Shown here one piece after another: positions 1-7,800 of a stretch of 40,824 nucleotides of DNA. The notes beneath the pieces were generated by a model. It searched no databases. It was not told the DNA's origin and was given only the letters and a program-made list of their open reading frames with translations. The position numbers were made by a program, and so were the translations under genes. The DNA comes from Thiogranum sp. (GTDB lineage Bacteria; Pseudomonadota; Gammaproteobacteria; DSM-19610), in NCBI GenBank assembly GCA_024636585.1, contig JAGXGS010000026.1, positions 1-40,824 on the forward strand, given 5' to 3'. Each line of letters starts with the position of its first letter. Within the stretch, counting starts at the first letter, position 1.

Positions 1-300
1 GCCTTCTTCGCTGGAGCCTTCTTCGCTGGAGCCTTCTTCGCTGGAGCCTTCTTCGCTGGAGCCTTCTTCGCTGGAGCCTTCTTCGCTGGTGCCTTCTTCG
101 CTGGAGCCTTCTTCGCTGGTGCCTTCTTCGCTGGAGCCTTCTTCGCTGGAGCCTTCTTCGCTGGAGCCTTCTTCGCTGGAGCCTTCTTCGCTGGAGCCTT
201 CTTCGCTGGTGCCTTTTTGGCCGGAGCCTTCTTGGCCGGAGCCTTCTTGGCCGGTGCCTTCTTCGCTGGTGCCTTCTTCGCTGGTGCTTTTTTAGCCGGT
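1..300. repeat. 15-bp tandem repeat array encoding PAKKA units
   Basis: About 20 contiguous copies of a 15-bp unit (plus strand GCCTTCTTCGCTGGA) fill positions 1-300 and run off the window edge. They are in frame with adk on the minus strand; each unit encodes Ala-Lys-Lys-Ala-Pro in rotation. Differences between units are mostly synonymous (GCT/GCA for Ala, GCG/GCC for Ala, AAG/AAA for Lys), which argues for selection on the peptide. Units nearest the kinase domain (about 210-300) are the most diverged and those toward the C-terminus nearly identical, as expected for recent expansion at the distal end. Confidence 0.95.
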
Positions 301-1076
301 GTTTTTTTGGCAGTGCCAGCCGATCCGGCAACTGCCTTTTCAGCGGCTAATGCGCCCGGCCCCTGCTCATTCAGGGCTGCCTGCGTCACTTCAGGCTCAG
401 CAATCTGCGGCTCGCGCGGTGGCGCGCTTTGCACTTCATTCACCGCCTTCAGGACCGCAGTGAAAACATCCTGGATATCGCCAATGCCCTGCACGGTGCG
501 CAGCCGACTCTGCTCGCGGTAGCGCTCGATCACCGGCGCCGTCTGGAGCTCGAAAACCCGCAGGCGATTGCCAATGGTTTCTTCATTGTCATCGGAACGG
601 CGCTTGAGACGCCCGCCGCATTCATCGCAGCGGTCATCCATTTTCGGGGGCGCGGAGAAAATGTTGTAGCTGGCGCCGCACGACGTGCAAGTGCGACGCC
701 CCAGCAGACGCTGCAGAATGACATCGATGTCCACGTCGATCAGCAGCGCCACATCGATCGGCTTGCGCAGCTCGGCGAGTAACCCATCGAGCTGCTCGGC
801 CTGCGTCGTATTGCGTGGGAAACCATCAAGAATGAAGCCTTTGCCTGTGTCGGGGCGGGTAAGCCGATCGCGGATTACCCCCAGCACGATGTCATCGGAA
901 ACCAGTTGCCCGGCGTCCATGACAGCCTTGGCGGCGCGACCCAGAGGCGTTCCCTCGGCGACTGCCTGGCGCAACAGATCGCCGGTAGAGATCTCAGGAA
1001 TATCGTAATGCTCGGCGAGACGCTGTCCCTGCGTGCCTTTCCCACTACCGGGAGCTCCCAAAAGAATTATCCTCAT
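1..1076 (-). CDS. adk: Adenylate kinase with lysine/alanine/proline-rich C-terminal repeat tail (3' end outside window)
   Basis: Adenylate kinase interconverts ATP + AMP and 2 ADP in the cytoplasm. The P-loop GAPGSGKGT lies at residues 8-15, followed by the AMP-site motif STGDLLR (about 30-36) and DGFPRN (about 84-89). The lid carries four cysteines (C130, C133, C150, C153), a structural zinc site that E. coli Adk lacks. The catalytic core ends near residue 215, the normal family length. It continues through an acidic/Ala-rich linker (about 216-255) into at least 20 PAKKA pentapeptides, still open at the window edge (358 codons visible). The tail resembles histone-H1-like or AlgP-like basic tails; its role is unknown. 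The ATG at 1076 is set by the conserved MRIILLG start. A candidate promoter lies at 1153-1181. Confidence 0.95.
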   Translation of the reverse strand, partial: MRIILLGAPGSGKGTQGQRLAEHYDIPEISTGDLLRQAVAEGTPLGRAAKAVMDAGQLVSDDIVLGVIRDRLTRPDTGKGFILDGFPRNTTQAEQLDGLLAELRKPIDVALLIDVDIDVILQRLLGRRTCTSCGASYNIFSAPPKMDDRCDECGGRLKRRSDDNEETIGNRLRVFELQTAPVIERYREQSRLRTVQGIGDIQDVFTAVLKAVNEVQSAPPREPQIAEPEVTQAALNEQGPGALAAEKAVAGSAGTAKKTPAKKAPAKKAPAKKAPAKKAPAKKAPAKKAPAKKAPAKKAPAKKAPAKKAPAKKAPAKKAPAKKAPAKKAPAKKAPAKKAPAKKAPAKKAPAKKAPAKK

Positions 1077-1152
1077 GAGCCTGCTTTAGCCTCTATTTGA
1101 TTGTTTTTTATCAAGTTTCCTTCGCACCACGGAAATTTCTGGAAACGCCCGG

Positions 1153-1181
1153 TAATAAATCTTTTTTCATAGGACATTCAA
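1153..1181 (-). promoter_or_regulatory. Candidate sigma70 promoter for adk
   Basis: On the minus strand TTGAAT (1176-1181) and TTATTA (1153-1158) are separated by 17 bases, about 75-100 bases upstream of the adk start. Both boxes are fair matches to -35 and -10 consensus. The region is A/T-rich compared with the surrounding genes. Not confirmed by anything else in the sequence. Confidence 0.4.
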
Positions 1182-1245
1182 TTTTTTGCATAGGCGAACA
1201 GTAGAACAGTGATTAAGCTACCGCCTGCGTTGGGCTCAAGTCAAA

Positions 1246-1272
1246 CAAAGCAACTGAATTGCTTTGCTTTTT
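1246..1272 (+). terminator. Terminator-like hairpin with U-tract, no obvious upstream gene
   Basis: An 8-bp perfect stem (CAAAGCAA / TTGCTTTG) with a 5-base loop is followed by CTTTTT on the plus strand. No plus-strand gene precedes it in the window: the only upstream gene, adk, reads the other way. The A/T-rich stretch 1077-1245 that it would terminate contains no recognisable ORF, so it could hold a short RNA. It could also be a leader element for the small gene starting at 1324. Confidence 0.4.
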
Positions 1273-1323
1273 GCTCTATGCTTGAGCGCCTTTTCAACCG
1301 TCAGGATTCCATTGACCGCAACC

Positions 1324-1559
1324 ATGAGCAAGATTCCTGATTACTCGGACAGCGAGATATGGGTCGTCAAGGCAAACCTTGGCGGGCGTTACGGCACGGC
1401 CCGGAAATCCAGCTGGCTGAGCGCTGTCAGTTTTTCTACCGGCGGCGTCAAATGTATGGCACCGGCATCCCCGAATACGATGATCTGGCGGAATGCGTCG
1501 TGTCGCTGCTGCAGGTGCAGGCCGACCGTCACGCCGGACAGCAAGACGAACCAGATTAA
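1324..1559 (+). pseudogene. Small hypothetical protein gene, apparently frameshifted
   Basis: No single frame gives a convincing protein. The frame from the ATG at 1324 begins plausibly (MSKIPDYSDSEIWVVKANLG) and then degenerates after about residue 25 into Cys/Arg-rich sequence. From about 1395 a different frame reads convincingly (GPEIQLAE, then QMYGTGIPEYDDLAECVV and LLQVQAD) to a TAA at 1557-1559. The two halves join as one small soluble protein if a single base has been lost around 1390-1402, in a G/C run. It lies 43 bases upstream of pfp on the same strand. I do not assign a function. A sequencing error, or two unrelated overlapping ORFs, would look the same. If it is not a gene, 1077-1602 holds only the promoter and hairpin listed. 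Confidence 0.45.
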
Positions 1560-1602
1560 TTAACCAGCACAATCGGAAAAAGCAACCAACAGGAGTATTC
1601 TG

Positions 1603-2883
1603 ATGGCGACATCCCCAGAAAAAAAGAACGCCTTTTATGCCCAGTCGGGCGGCGTAACGGCGGTCATCAACGCCAGCGCCTGTGGCGTGATCGAGACGGC
1701 GCGCAAGCACAAGGACAAGATCGGCAAGGTCTATGCCGGCCGCAACGGCATCATCGGAGCGCTGACTGAAGATCTGATCGACACCAGCAAGGAGTCGGCC
1801 CGGTCAATCGCTGCACTGCGTCACACGCCATCCGGCGCCTTCGGGTCCTGTCGTTACAAACTCAAGAGCCTGGAAGCCAACAAGCGCGAGTATGACCGCC
1901 TGATCGAAGTGTTTGCCGCGCATAACATCGGCTATTTCTTTTATAACGGCGGCGGCGATTCCGCAGATACCTGCCTGAAAGTATCGCAGCTGGCGAAATC
2001 CACCGGTTATCCGATCCAGGCCATTCACGTGCCGAAGACTGTCGATAACGATCTTCCTATTACCGACAACTGTCCCGGCTTCGGTTCGGTCGCCAAGTAC
2101 ATTGCCATCAGCACCCGTGAAGCGAGCTTTGACGTTGCCTCGATGTGCAAGACTTCAACCAAGATCTTTGTCCTCGAAGTGATGGGCCGGCATGCCGGCT
2201 GGATCGCCGCGGCGGGTGGCATGGCTGCCAGCGAAAACTGCGATCTGCCGATCGTCATTCTGTTCCCGGAAGTCAATTTCAACCAGGGTAAATTCCTGGC
2301 CAAGGTCAAGGACAAGGTCAACAAATACGGTTACTGCTCGATCGTGGTTTCCGAAGGCGTACATGACCGTTCCGGCAACTTCCTGGCCGACCAGGGGCTG
2401 AAAGATGCATTCGGACATGCGCAGCTGGGCGGCGTGGCACCGGTCATAGCGAATCTGATCCGCAACAAACTGGGCTACAAATATCACTGGGCGGTTGCGG
2501 ATTACCTGCAGCGCGCTGCACGCCACATCGCTTCGAAGAACGACGTGGAACAGGCCTACGCCATGGGCAAGGCCGCCGTGGAACTGGCATTGGCCGGCAA
2601 GAACTCGGTCATGCCCACCATCGTTCGCACGTCCAACAGCCCCTACCGATGGAAAGTCGGCGAAGCCAAGCTGGCGCGCGTTGCAAATGTCGAGAAAATG
2701 ATGCCCAAGGGTTTCATCACCCCGGATGGATTCGGGATTACCAAAAAATGCCGCGACTACCTGGCGCCGCTCATGCAGGGCGAAGATTATCCGCCTTACG
2801 GCAAGGATGGCATGCCGCAATACGTGCAGCTCAAGAACGTCGCGGTCAAACAAAAGCTAAAGACCGCATTTAAGGTTAAGTAG
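1603..2883 (+). CDS. pfp: Pyrophosphate-dependent 6-phosphofructokinase
   Basis: This enzyme phosphorylates fructose 6-phosphate with PPi, reversibly, so it can serve glycolysis and gluconeogenesis. It is a PfkA-superfamily protein of 426 residues. The N-terminal GG loop (about 13-18), the NGGGDSADT motif (about 114-122), the PKTVDNDLP substrate loop (about 146-154) and MGRHAGW (about 194-200) are all present. The Asp following the glycine run, where ATP enzymes have Gly, and the Lys of PKTVDND are the hallmarks of PPi rather than ATP use. The start is supported by AGGAG eight bases upstream of ATG 1603. It is followed by a small ORF and hppA on the same strand; in Methylococcus capsulatus pfp is reported as co-transcribed with an H+-PPase gene, and the arrangement here matches. 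Confidence 0.93.
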   Translation: MATSPEKKNAFYAQSGGVTAVINASACGVIETARKHKDKIGKVYAGRNGIIGALTEDLIDTSKESARSIAALRHTPSGAFGSCRYKLKSLEANKREYDRLIEVFAAHNIGYFFYNGGGDSADTCLKVSQLAKSTGYPIQAIHVPKTVDNDLPITDNCPGFGSVAKYIAISTREASFDVASMCKTSTKIFVLEVMGRHAGWIAAAGGMAASENCDLPIVILFPEVNFNQGKFLAKVKDKVNKYGYCSIVVSEGVHDRSGNFLADQGLKDAFGHAQLGGVAPVIANLIRNKLGYKYHWAVADYLQRAARHIASKNDVEQAYAMGKAAVELALAGKNSVMPTIVRTSNSPYRWKVGEAKLARVANVEKMMPKGFITPDGFGITKKCRDYLAPLMQGEDYPPYGKDGMPQYVQLKNVAVKQKLKTAFKVK

Positions 2884-2938
2884 GCATTACTTTTTTTTGG
2901 GTACATTAGTATCTAATAATATTGATGCAGATCAAGTC

Positions 2939-3091
2939 ATGACACGCACAAAAGCCCGAGAATTACTCGGCGTTCAGGTCGGTCCGGGTAGCGGCTATAA
3001 CCGCAACGCCGCCCGCCTGATACTCGCCGAGGTTGAGCGGGAGCACGGTTCGAATGCAGTGGATCAACTGATACGTGACTTTGATCTGTAG
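2939..3091 (+). CDS. Small conserved-looking hypothetical protein (50 aa)
   Basis: The 50-residue product starts MTRTKARELLGV, contains a GPGSGYNRNAARLI segment, and ends in an amphipathic helix-like stretch with ADQLIRDF-like character (actual end AVDQLIRDFDL). It sits 55 bases after pfp and 100 bases before hppA on the same strand. The frame is open back to a TTG at 2897, but the T-rich stretch just before that makes the ATG at 2939 more likely; neither has a strong Shine-Dalgarno. No signal peptide or membrane segment. I do not recognise a named family. Composition and location suggest a real gene. Confidence 0.6.
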   Translation: MTRTKARELLGVQVGPGSGYNRNAARLILAEVEREHGSNAVDQLIRDFDL

Positions 3092-3100
3092 AATCACTTT

Positions 3101-3145
3101 GGTTTTCGGCCAGGCCAGAAATTTAATCGGGCCTGGCCGAAAACC
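3101..3145. repeat. 16-bp perfect inverted repeat upstream of hppA
   Basis: The arms GGTTTTCGGCCAGGCC (3101-3116) and its exact complement (3130-3145) flank a 13-base A/T-rich loop. It begins 10 bases after the stop of the 50-aa gene and ends 46 bases before the hppA ATG. It is not a canonical terminator: the T run is at the base of the left arm and the A run at the base of the right arm, and no U-tract follows on either strand. It could be an mRNA processing or stability hairpin, or a protein-binding palindrome setting hppA expression. Confidence 0.75.
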
Positions 3146-3190
3146 GGAGTCCTAATAACCACTCGAGAATAACTCGAATCGGAGGCTGTT

Positions 3191-5221
3191 ATGTCTGCTG
3201 GGCTAATTTTCGCTCTGTTGTGCGCTGGTATCGCTCTGGCGTATGGCGCCATATCTGTAAAATGGATTTTGAGCAAACCCACCGGAACTGATCGTATGGT
3301 GGAAATTTCCAACGCCATACAGGAAGGTGCCAACGCGTATCTCAACCGGCAGTACACCACTATCGGCCTGGTCGGCGTGGTGCTGCTGATACTGGTCGGA
3401 ATCTTCATTGGTTGGGCAACAGCCATCGGTTTTGCCATCGGCGCAATATTCTCGGCACTGGCCGGTTATATCGGGATGAATATCTCGGTACGTGCCAATG
3501 TGCGCACCGCACAAGCCGCCAATGACGGCCTGAATGCCGCCATGCAGGTCGCATTCCGCGGCGGTGCCATCACCGGCATGCTGGTGGTGGGGCTTGGTCT
3601 TCTGGGCGTCGCAGGCTACTACGCAATTCTGGTGCAGATGGGTGTCGATGATCCGATTCACCCGCTGGTCGGCCTGGCCTTCGGTGGTTCATTGATCTCG
3701 ATCTTTGCACGACTTGGCGGCGGCATCTTCACCAAGGGCGCGGATGTCGGTGCAGACATCGTCGGCAAGGTGGAAGCCGGCATTCCCGAGGACGATCCAC
3801 GCAACCCCGCAGTTATCGCCGACAATGTCGGTGACAACGTTGGCGACTGCGCCGGCATGGCAGCCGATCTGTTCGAAACCTACGCAGTGACAGTGATTGC
3901 AACCATGCTGCTTGGCGGTCTGCTGCTGGAGAACGCCGGCGCTTCCGCGGCGGTTTATCCGCTGGTACTGGGTGGCGTATCCATCATCGCCTCGATCATC
4001 GGCACCTACTTCGTCAAGGCCCGCGAGGGCGGCAAGATCATGAACGCCCTGTATCGCGGGCTCATGGTCGCCGGCGGACTGGCGGCCATTGCCTTCTATC
4101 CAGTCACCGCCTGGATGATGGGCGACAGCATCAGCGTCGCGGGAGAAACCATCCCCAGCCTCAACCTGTACCTGACTGCACTGATTGGTCTGGCGCTGAC
4201 CGCGGCCATGGTGGTGATCACCGAGTACTACACCGCCACCGAATACGCGCCGGTACGCCATATCGCTTCAGCCTCCACCACCGGTGACGGCACCAACGTG
4301 ATCGCCGGCCTGGGTGTGTCGATGAAATCGACAGCCGCCCCGGTGCTCGCGGTCTGCGCCTCTATCTGGGGTTCCTATGAACTGGCCGGACTGTACGGCA
4401 TCGCCATTGCCGCGACCTCGATGCTGTCCATGACCGGCATCATCGTGGCTCTGGATGCTTACGGTCCGATCACCGACAACGCCGGCGGCATTGCCGAAAT
4501 GGCTGATCTCGACGACAAGATCCGCAGCATCACTGATCCGCTCGATGCGGTCGGCAATACCACCAAGGCAGTCACCAAGGGCTATGCTATCGGTTCTGCC
4601 GGTCTGGCAGCCCTGGTGCTGTTTGCCGACTACACCCACGGCCTCGAAGCCCAGGGTTTGCACCTCGAGTTCTCGCTGTCCGATCCGCTGGTCATCATCG
4701 GGTTGTTCATTGGCGGCCTGATACCTTATCTGTTCGGCGCCATGGCGATGGAAGCCGTCGGGCGTGCCGCCGGTGGCATCGTCAATGAAGTCCGGCGTCA
4801 GTTCAAGGAAATGCCCGGTATCATGAACCATACCCAGAAGCCGGACTATTCCAGGGCCGTGGATATGCTCACCAAATCGGCCATCAAGGAAATGATCGTG
4901 CCTTCACTGCTGCCGGTACTGGTGCCGGTCGTCGTAGGTCTGACATTGGGTCCGGTAGCCCTGGGCGGCGTATTGCTCGGCACCATCGTCACCGGCCTGT
5001 TCGTCGCGATCTCCATGACTACCGGTGGTGGCGCCTGGGATAATGCCAAGAAGTACATCGAAGACGGCAACCACGGCGGCAAGGGTTCCGACGCTCACAA
5101 GGCGGCGGTCACTGGCGACACGGTTGGCGATCCCTACAAGGACACCGCCGGACCTGCCATTAACCCGTTGATCAAGATCATCAATATCGTGGCGCTGCTG
5201 ATCGTGCCACTGCTCGCCTAA
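3191..5221 (+). CDS. hppA: Membrane-bound proton-translocating pyrophosphatase, K+-independent type
   Basis: An integral inner-membrane pump that hydrolyses PPi and moves H+ out of the cytoplasm (or makes PPi from the gradient). The 676-residue length and about 16 hydrophobic segments fit the family. The substrate site is visible as [20 protein letters not shown] (from residue 186) and [14 protein letters not shown], with a second acidic cluster [15 protein letters not shown] near the C-terminus. GNTTKA at 455-460 carries Lys where K+-dependent enzymes have Ala, which assigns it to the K+-independent, H+-pumping class. A strong GGAGG precedes ATG 3191. It follows pfp and is followed by soluble ppa, making a PPi-metabolism cluster. 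Confidence 0.96.
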   Translation: MSAGLIFALLCAGIALAYGAISVKWILSKPTGTDRMVEISNAIQEGANAYLNRQYTTIGLVGVVLLILVGIFIGWATAIGFAIGAIFSALAGYIGMNISVRANVRTAQAANDGLNAAMQVAFRGGAITGMLVVGLGLLGVAGYYAILVQMGVDDPIHPLVGLAFGGSLISIFARLGGGIFTKGADVGADIVGKVEAGIPEDDPRNPAVIADNVGDNVGDCAGMAADLFETYAVTVIATMLLGGLLLENAGASAAVYPLVLGGVSIIASIIGTYFVKAREGGKIMNALYRGLMVAGGLAAIAFYPVTAWMMGDSISVAGETIPSLNLYLTALIGLALTAAMVVITEYYTATEYAPVRHIASASTTGDGTNVIAGLGVSMKSTAAPVLAVCASIWGSYELAGLYGIAIAATSMLSMTGIIVALDAYGPITDNAGGIAEMADLDDKIRSITDPLDAVGNTTKAVTKGYAIGSAGLAALVLFADYTHGLEAQGLHLEFSLSDPLVIIGLFIGGLIPYLFGAMAMEAVGRAAGGIVNEVRRQFKEMPGIMNHTQKPDYSRAVDMLTKSAIKEMIVPSLLPVLVPVVVGLTLGPVALGGVLLGTIVTGLFVAISMTTGGGAWDNAKKYIEDGNHGGKGSDAHKAAVTGDTVGDPYKDTAGPAINPLIKIINIVALLIVPLLA

Positions 5222-5236
5222 GTCATTCTGCCAGTC

Positions 5237-5269
5237 GGGCGGCGGACCAGGGAAATCCGGCCGCCGCCC
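5237..5269 (+). terminator. GC-rich hairpin after hppA (no U-tract)
   Basis: Sixteen bases after the hppA stop, GGGCGGCGG (5237-5245) pairs perfectly with CCGCCGCCC (5261-5269) around a 15-base loop. No T run follows, so this is more likely a 3'-end stabilising or pausing hairpin than a complete intrinsic terminator. The second hairpin at 5323-5348 has the U-tract. Confidence 0.4.
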
Positions 5270-5322
5270 ACGCCGGTGCGTCGCCCGGCGTTCTATGGTA
5301 AATTAGTCTCTGCTAATGTTGT

Positions 5323-5348
5323 GCCGGTCTCTGGGCCGGCCTTTTTTT
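5323..5348 (+). terminator. Terminator-like hairpin with T7 tract in the hppA-ppa spacer
   Basis: GCCGG (5323-5327) pairs with CCGGC (5336-5340) around an 8-base loop and is followed by CTTTTTTT (5341-5348). The T tract ends only 24 bases before the ppa ATG. It may end the hppA transcript, or act as an attenuator inside a ppa leader, since a possible -10 element (TAAATT near 5300) lies upstream. The all-GC stem is short, so efficiency is uncertain. Confidence 0.5.
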
Positions 5349-5372
5349 ATTTATTGCCCCTGGAGTACCATC

Positions 5373-5921
5373 ATGAATCTCGATCGCGTCAGTCCCGGCG
5401 AGGATGTCCCGAATGACGTCAATGTCATTATCGAGATTCCCTCGCATGCCGACCCGGTGAAGTACGAAGTCGACAAGCAGACCGGTGCCATGTTTGTGGA
5501 TCGTTTCATGACCACGGCCATGCACTACCCCTGCAATTACGGCTATGTGCCACACACCTTGTCTGATGATGGCGACCCGGTGGATGTGCTGGTGCTGACC
5601 CCGGTTCCGCTGATCAGTGGCTCGGTAGTGCGCTGCCGCCCGGTCGGGGTGCTGAAAATGACTGATGAATCCGGTGACGATGCGAAAGTGCTGGCGGTAC
5701 CGATCGACAAGCTGTGCAAGGTCTACCGCCATGTGCAGGATTTTCGCGACGTCTCACCCGTGACTCTGGACCAGATCGCCCATTTCTTTGAACACTATAA
5801 AGATCTGGACGAAGGCAAATGGGTTCGCGTGGAAGGCTGGGCCGGGGTTGATGAAGCCAAAGCGGAGATTCTAAACAGCATCGAAATGTACAGGAACGCA
5901 CCCGAGAAACCGAACTTCTGA
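5373..5921 (+). CDS. ppa: Soluble inorganic pyrophosphatase, family I
   Basis: Cytoplasmic Mg2+-dependent hydrolysis of PPi to two phosphates, pulling biosynthetic reactions forward. The 182-residue product aligns by eye along its length with E. coli Ppa: [16 protein letters not shown] near the N-terminus, [18 protein letters not shown], the Asp-rich metal site [27 protein letters not shown], and a C-terminal [15 protein letters not shown]. The frame is open upstream to an ATG at 5316, but that start would lie before the hairpin and T tract. ATG 5373 has CTGGAG seven bases upstream and matches the family's N-terminus. A soluble PPase beside a pump and a PPi-PFK means the three compete for the same PPi pool. 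Confidence 0.96.
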   Translation: MNLDRVSPGEDVPNDVNVIIEIPSHADPVKYEVDKQTGAMFVDRFMTTAMHYPCNYGYVPHTLSDDGDPVDVLVLTPVPLISGSVVRCRPVGVLKMTDESGDDAKVLAVPIDKLCKVYRHVQDFRDVSPVTLDQIAHFFEHYKDLDEGKWVRVEGWAGVDEAKAEILNSIEMYRNAPEKPNF

Positions 5922-5928
5922 GTCAGCC

Positions 5929-6471
5929 ATGAAAATCTGTATCGTATCCGACAGTCATGATAACCGGGCATTGCTTGAAGCCGCGGTACGCTCAGCCAAA
6001 GCGCGCGGTGCCGAGGCGGTGATTCACTGCGGGGACGTGGTGGCGCCGAGTACCCTGAGCGTGCTTAAACCGCTGGGGCTACCGGTACATGTCATTCATG
6101 GCAACAACAGTGGCGATCTCTACATGATGTCGCGCATTGCCCAGAAAGCTGACAGTGTGGTGACCTTCTACGGCCAGGATGCCGGCATCATGCTCGGAGG
6201 CCGCCGGATTTTCGTAGTCCATTATCCGCACTACGCGCGCGCCATGGCCACGACCGGCGACTGGGATCTGGTATGTTGCGGACATGACCATGCAGTAAAG
6301 CTTGAAACGGTACGGAATATCCTCGGTAGCGACTGTCTCCTGGTGAATCCCGGCACTGTGGGCGGTGTGGCGGCGCCGGCCACCTATGTCATGGGAGATC
6401 TGGCCAGCATGAAATTCACTATTTATGACGTCGAGACAGACATCGAAAGCGATTGCGCGGCTGTCTCCTGA
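5929..6471 (+). CDS. YfcE/MJ0936-type metallophosphoesterase
   Basis: A calcineurin-like phosphoesterase of 180 residues, cytoplasmic, probably a phosphodiesterase with a di-metal centre. The metal ligands appear in order: DSHDN (8-12), HCGDVV (about 34-39), HGNNS (57-61), VVHYPH (about 94-99) and CCGHDHA (about 116-122). Unlike most YfcE proteins it keeps GHDH rather than GHTH. It starts seven bases after the ppa stop, so the two are probably co-transcribed. The physiological substrate cannot be read from sequence. Confidence 0.82.
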   Translation: MKICIVSDSHDNRALLEAAVRSAKARGAEAVIHCGDVVAPSTLSVLKPLGLPVHVIHGNNSGDLYMMSRIAQKADSVVTFYGQDAGIMLGGRRIFVVHYPHYARAMATTGDWDLVCCGHDHAVKLETVRNILGSDCLLVNPGTVGGVAAPATYVMGDLASMKFTIYDVETDIESDCAAVS

Positions 6472-6485
6472 CCGCCTCCGCCAGG

Positions 6486-6923
6486 CTAACCCGGGGTATT
6501 ATGTTCGACCCAGCGCGCGCCATCTTCGCGCTGTTCTTTCTTCCACAGCGGGGCTTTCGATTTCAGCTCCTCCATCAGGAAACGGCTGGCTTCGAAAGCG
6601 GCCTTGCGATGCGCCGACCACACCGCAACCAGTACAATCGGTTCTCCCGGATGCAGTTCTCCGACCCGATGCACAATCAGACTGTCGAGCAGATTCCAGC
6701 GCTCGGTTGCCGCGACAGAAATTTTTTCCAGCCAGGCTTCCGTCATGCCCGGGTAGTGTTCGAGAAACAGGCTTTGTACGTTTTGATCTTCATTGAAATC
6801 CCGCATCGTGCCGACGAACACCGCGGTCGCCCCGTAGGCGCCTTCCGGTGGCGCACCGGCGCGCTGGTAATCCGACAGCAGCGCCCAGGGATCGAAACCG
6901 GCATCGAGAATTCTGACGGTCAT
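6486..6923 (-). CDS. moaE: Molybdopterin synthase catalytic subunit
   Basis: MoaE, with MoaD, inserts the dithiolene sulfurs into precursor Z (cPMP) to make molybdopterin. The 145-residue product has GATAVFVGTMRDFN (about 31-44), LEHYPGM, the AHRKAAFEA helix, and the active-site lysine region KSKAPLWKKE (about 121-130). The start codon overlaps the moaD stop (ATGA), with GGAGG inside the moaD 3' end as its ribosome binding site, so translation is coupled. It is convergent with the phosphoesterase gene, with 14 bases between. Confidence 0.94.
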   Translation of the reverse strand: MTVRILDAGFDPWALLSDYQRAGAPPEGAYGATAVFVGTMRDFNEDQNVQSLFLEHYPGMTEAWLEKISVAATERWNLLDSLIVHRVGELHPGEPIVLVAVWSAHRKAAFEASRFLMEELKSKAPLWKKEQREDGARWVEHNTPG

Positions 6924-7159
6924 CCGGCGCCTCCGGTCACAGGCGGGAAAAAAGCGATCTCATCGCCGTCACAGGGGATGCTGGACAGGTCCACGTATTC
7001 CATGTTGCGGGCAGCCAGCACGTTGTCCGGCAGGGGCTCTTCCGGGACAACCAGGGACCAGAGCTGGCGGATGCTGGTGTCGTCAGGCACTGACACTTCG
7101 CGCTCGGCGACCCCCAGACGTTCCCGTAAACCGGCAAAAAACCGCACTTCAATGCGCAT
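6920..7159 (-). CDS. moaD: Molybdopterin synthase sulfur-carrier subunit, atypical C-terminus
   Basis: MoaD is a ubiquitin-fold protein whose C-terminal Gly-Gly is adenylated by MoeB and thiocarboxylated to deliver sulfur to MoaE. The 79-residue length and the sequence (MRIEVRFFAGLRERLG at the start, DEIAFFPPVTGG near the end) fit. The protein reads TGGAG-stop: two residues follow the Gly-Gly that is normally the exact C-terminus. Those codons overlap the spacer of the moaE ribosome binding site. Either the tail is trimmed, or it blocks activation. ATG 7159 fits the family; the frame is open further upstream but that sequence is not MoaD-like. Confidence 0.88.
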   Translation of the reverse strand: MRIEVRFFAGLRERLGVAEREVSVPDDTSIRQLWSLVVPEEPLPDNVLAARNMEYVDLSSIPCDGDEIAFFPPVTGGAG

Positions 7160-7311
7160 AGAAAATAAGGCCTTACGTTGCGTCGCCGCACCCGCCGTCC
7201 TATAGTCAATATCTGCCACAGGGGCAGTGCCGGGAAGGCTATGCGGGACTATGTACTGTGCCTCCCAGTGTATCACGGGCATTCTGAAATCAGCCGCACA
7301 TGGAATCAGGT

Positions 7312-7800
7312 ATGAGCGAACTCACCCACTTCAATGCAGCCGGCCAGTCGCATATGGTCGACGTCGGAGACAAACACAGCACCGCACGGCGAGCTGTTGC
7401 CGAAGGACGGATTCGCATGCTGCCGGCGACCCTGGAAACCGTGCGCCGCGGCGACCACCGCAAGGGTGATGTGCTGGGCGTGGCGCGTATCGCTGGAATA
7501 ATGGCTGCCAAGCGAACGTCAGACCTCGTACCGCTCTGCCACCCGCTGGCGTTGACCCGGGTGGAAATAGAACTGGAGCTGGAAACGGACCCCGCCGCAG
7601 TATATTGCCGGGCCACAGTCGAAACCCGCGGCCCGACCGGCGTGGAAATGGAGGCCCTGACGGCGGTGCAAATCAGCCTGCTTACCGTCTATGACATGTG
7701 CAAAGCCGTCGATCGCGGCATGACCATCGATGGCGTACAGCTGCTGGAGAAAGCCGGCGGCAAATCCGGCCACTGGCGGCGCGAAGCAGATCGGTCATAA
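7312..7800 (+). CDS. moaC: Cyclic pyranopterin monophosphate synthase
   Basis: MoaC completes cPMP formation downstream of MoaA in molybdenum cofactor synthesis. Conserved features are [18 protein letters not shown] at the N-terminus, [16 protein letters not shown] (about 67-82), the [19 protein letters not shown] block, and the Lys-rich C-terminus [13 protein letters not shown] 7312 gives the usual MSELTHF start; ATG 7300 four codons upstream is also in frame. It is divergent from moaDE across about 150 bases, which must hold the promoters for both directions. moaA, moaB and moeB are not in the window. Confidence 0.95.
   Translation: MSELTHFNAAGQSHMVDVGDKHSTARRAVAEGRIRMLPATLETVRRGDHRKGDVLGVARIAGIMAAKRTSDLVPLCHPLALTRVEIELELETDPAAVYCRATVETRGPTGVEMEALTAVQISLLTVYDMCKAVDRGMTIDGVQLLEKAGGKSGHWRREADRS

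Noticed and set aside
89-295. Plus-strand frame with repeated EPSSL units
   Set aside because: It is the complement of the PAKKA array in the adk tail; the adk frame continues from a conserved kinase and its repeat variation is synonymous.
1-300. CRISPR-like array
   Set aside because: The 15-bp units are directly abutting with no spacers and are coding.
2155-2853. 232-codon antisense open frame within pfp
   Set aside because: No motif, no ribosome binding site, and it lies opposite conserved PPi-PFK sequence.
3101-3145. Palindrome as an intrinsic terminator
   Set aside because: No U-tract on either strand; kept as an inverted repeat instead.
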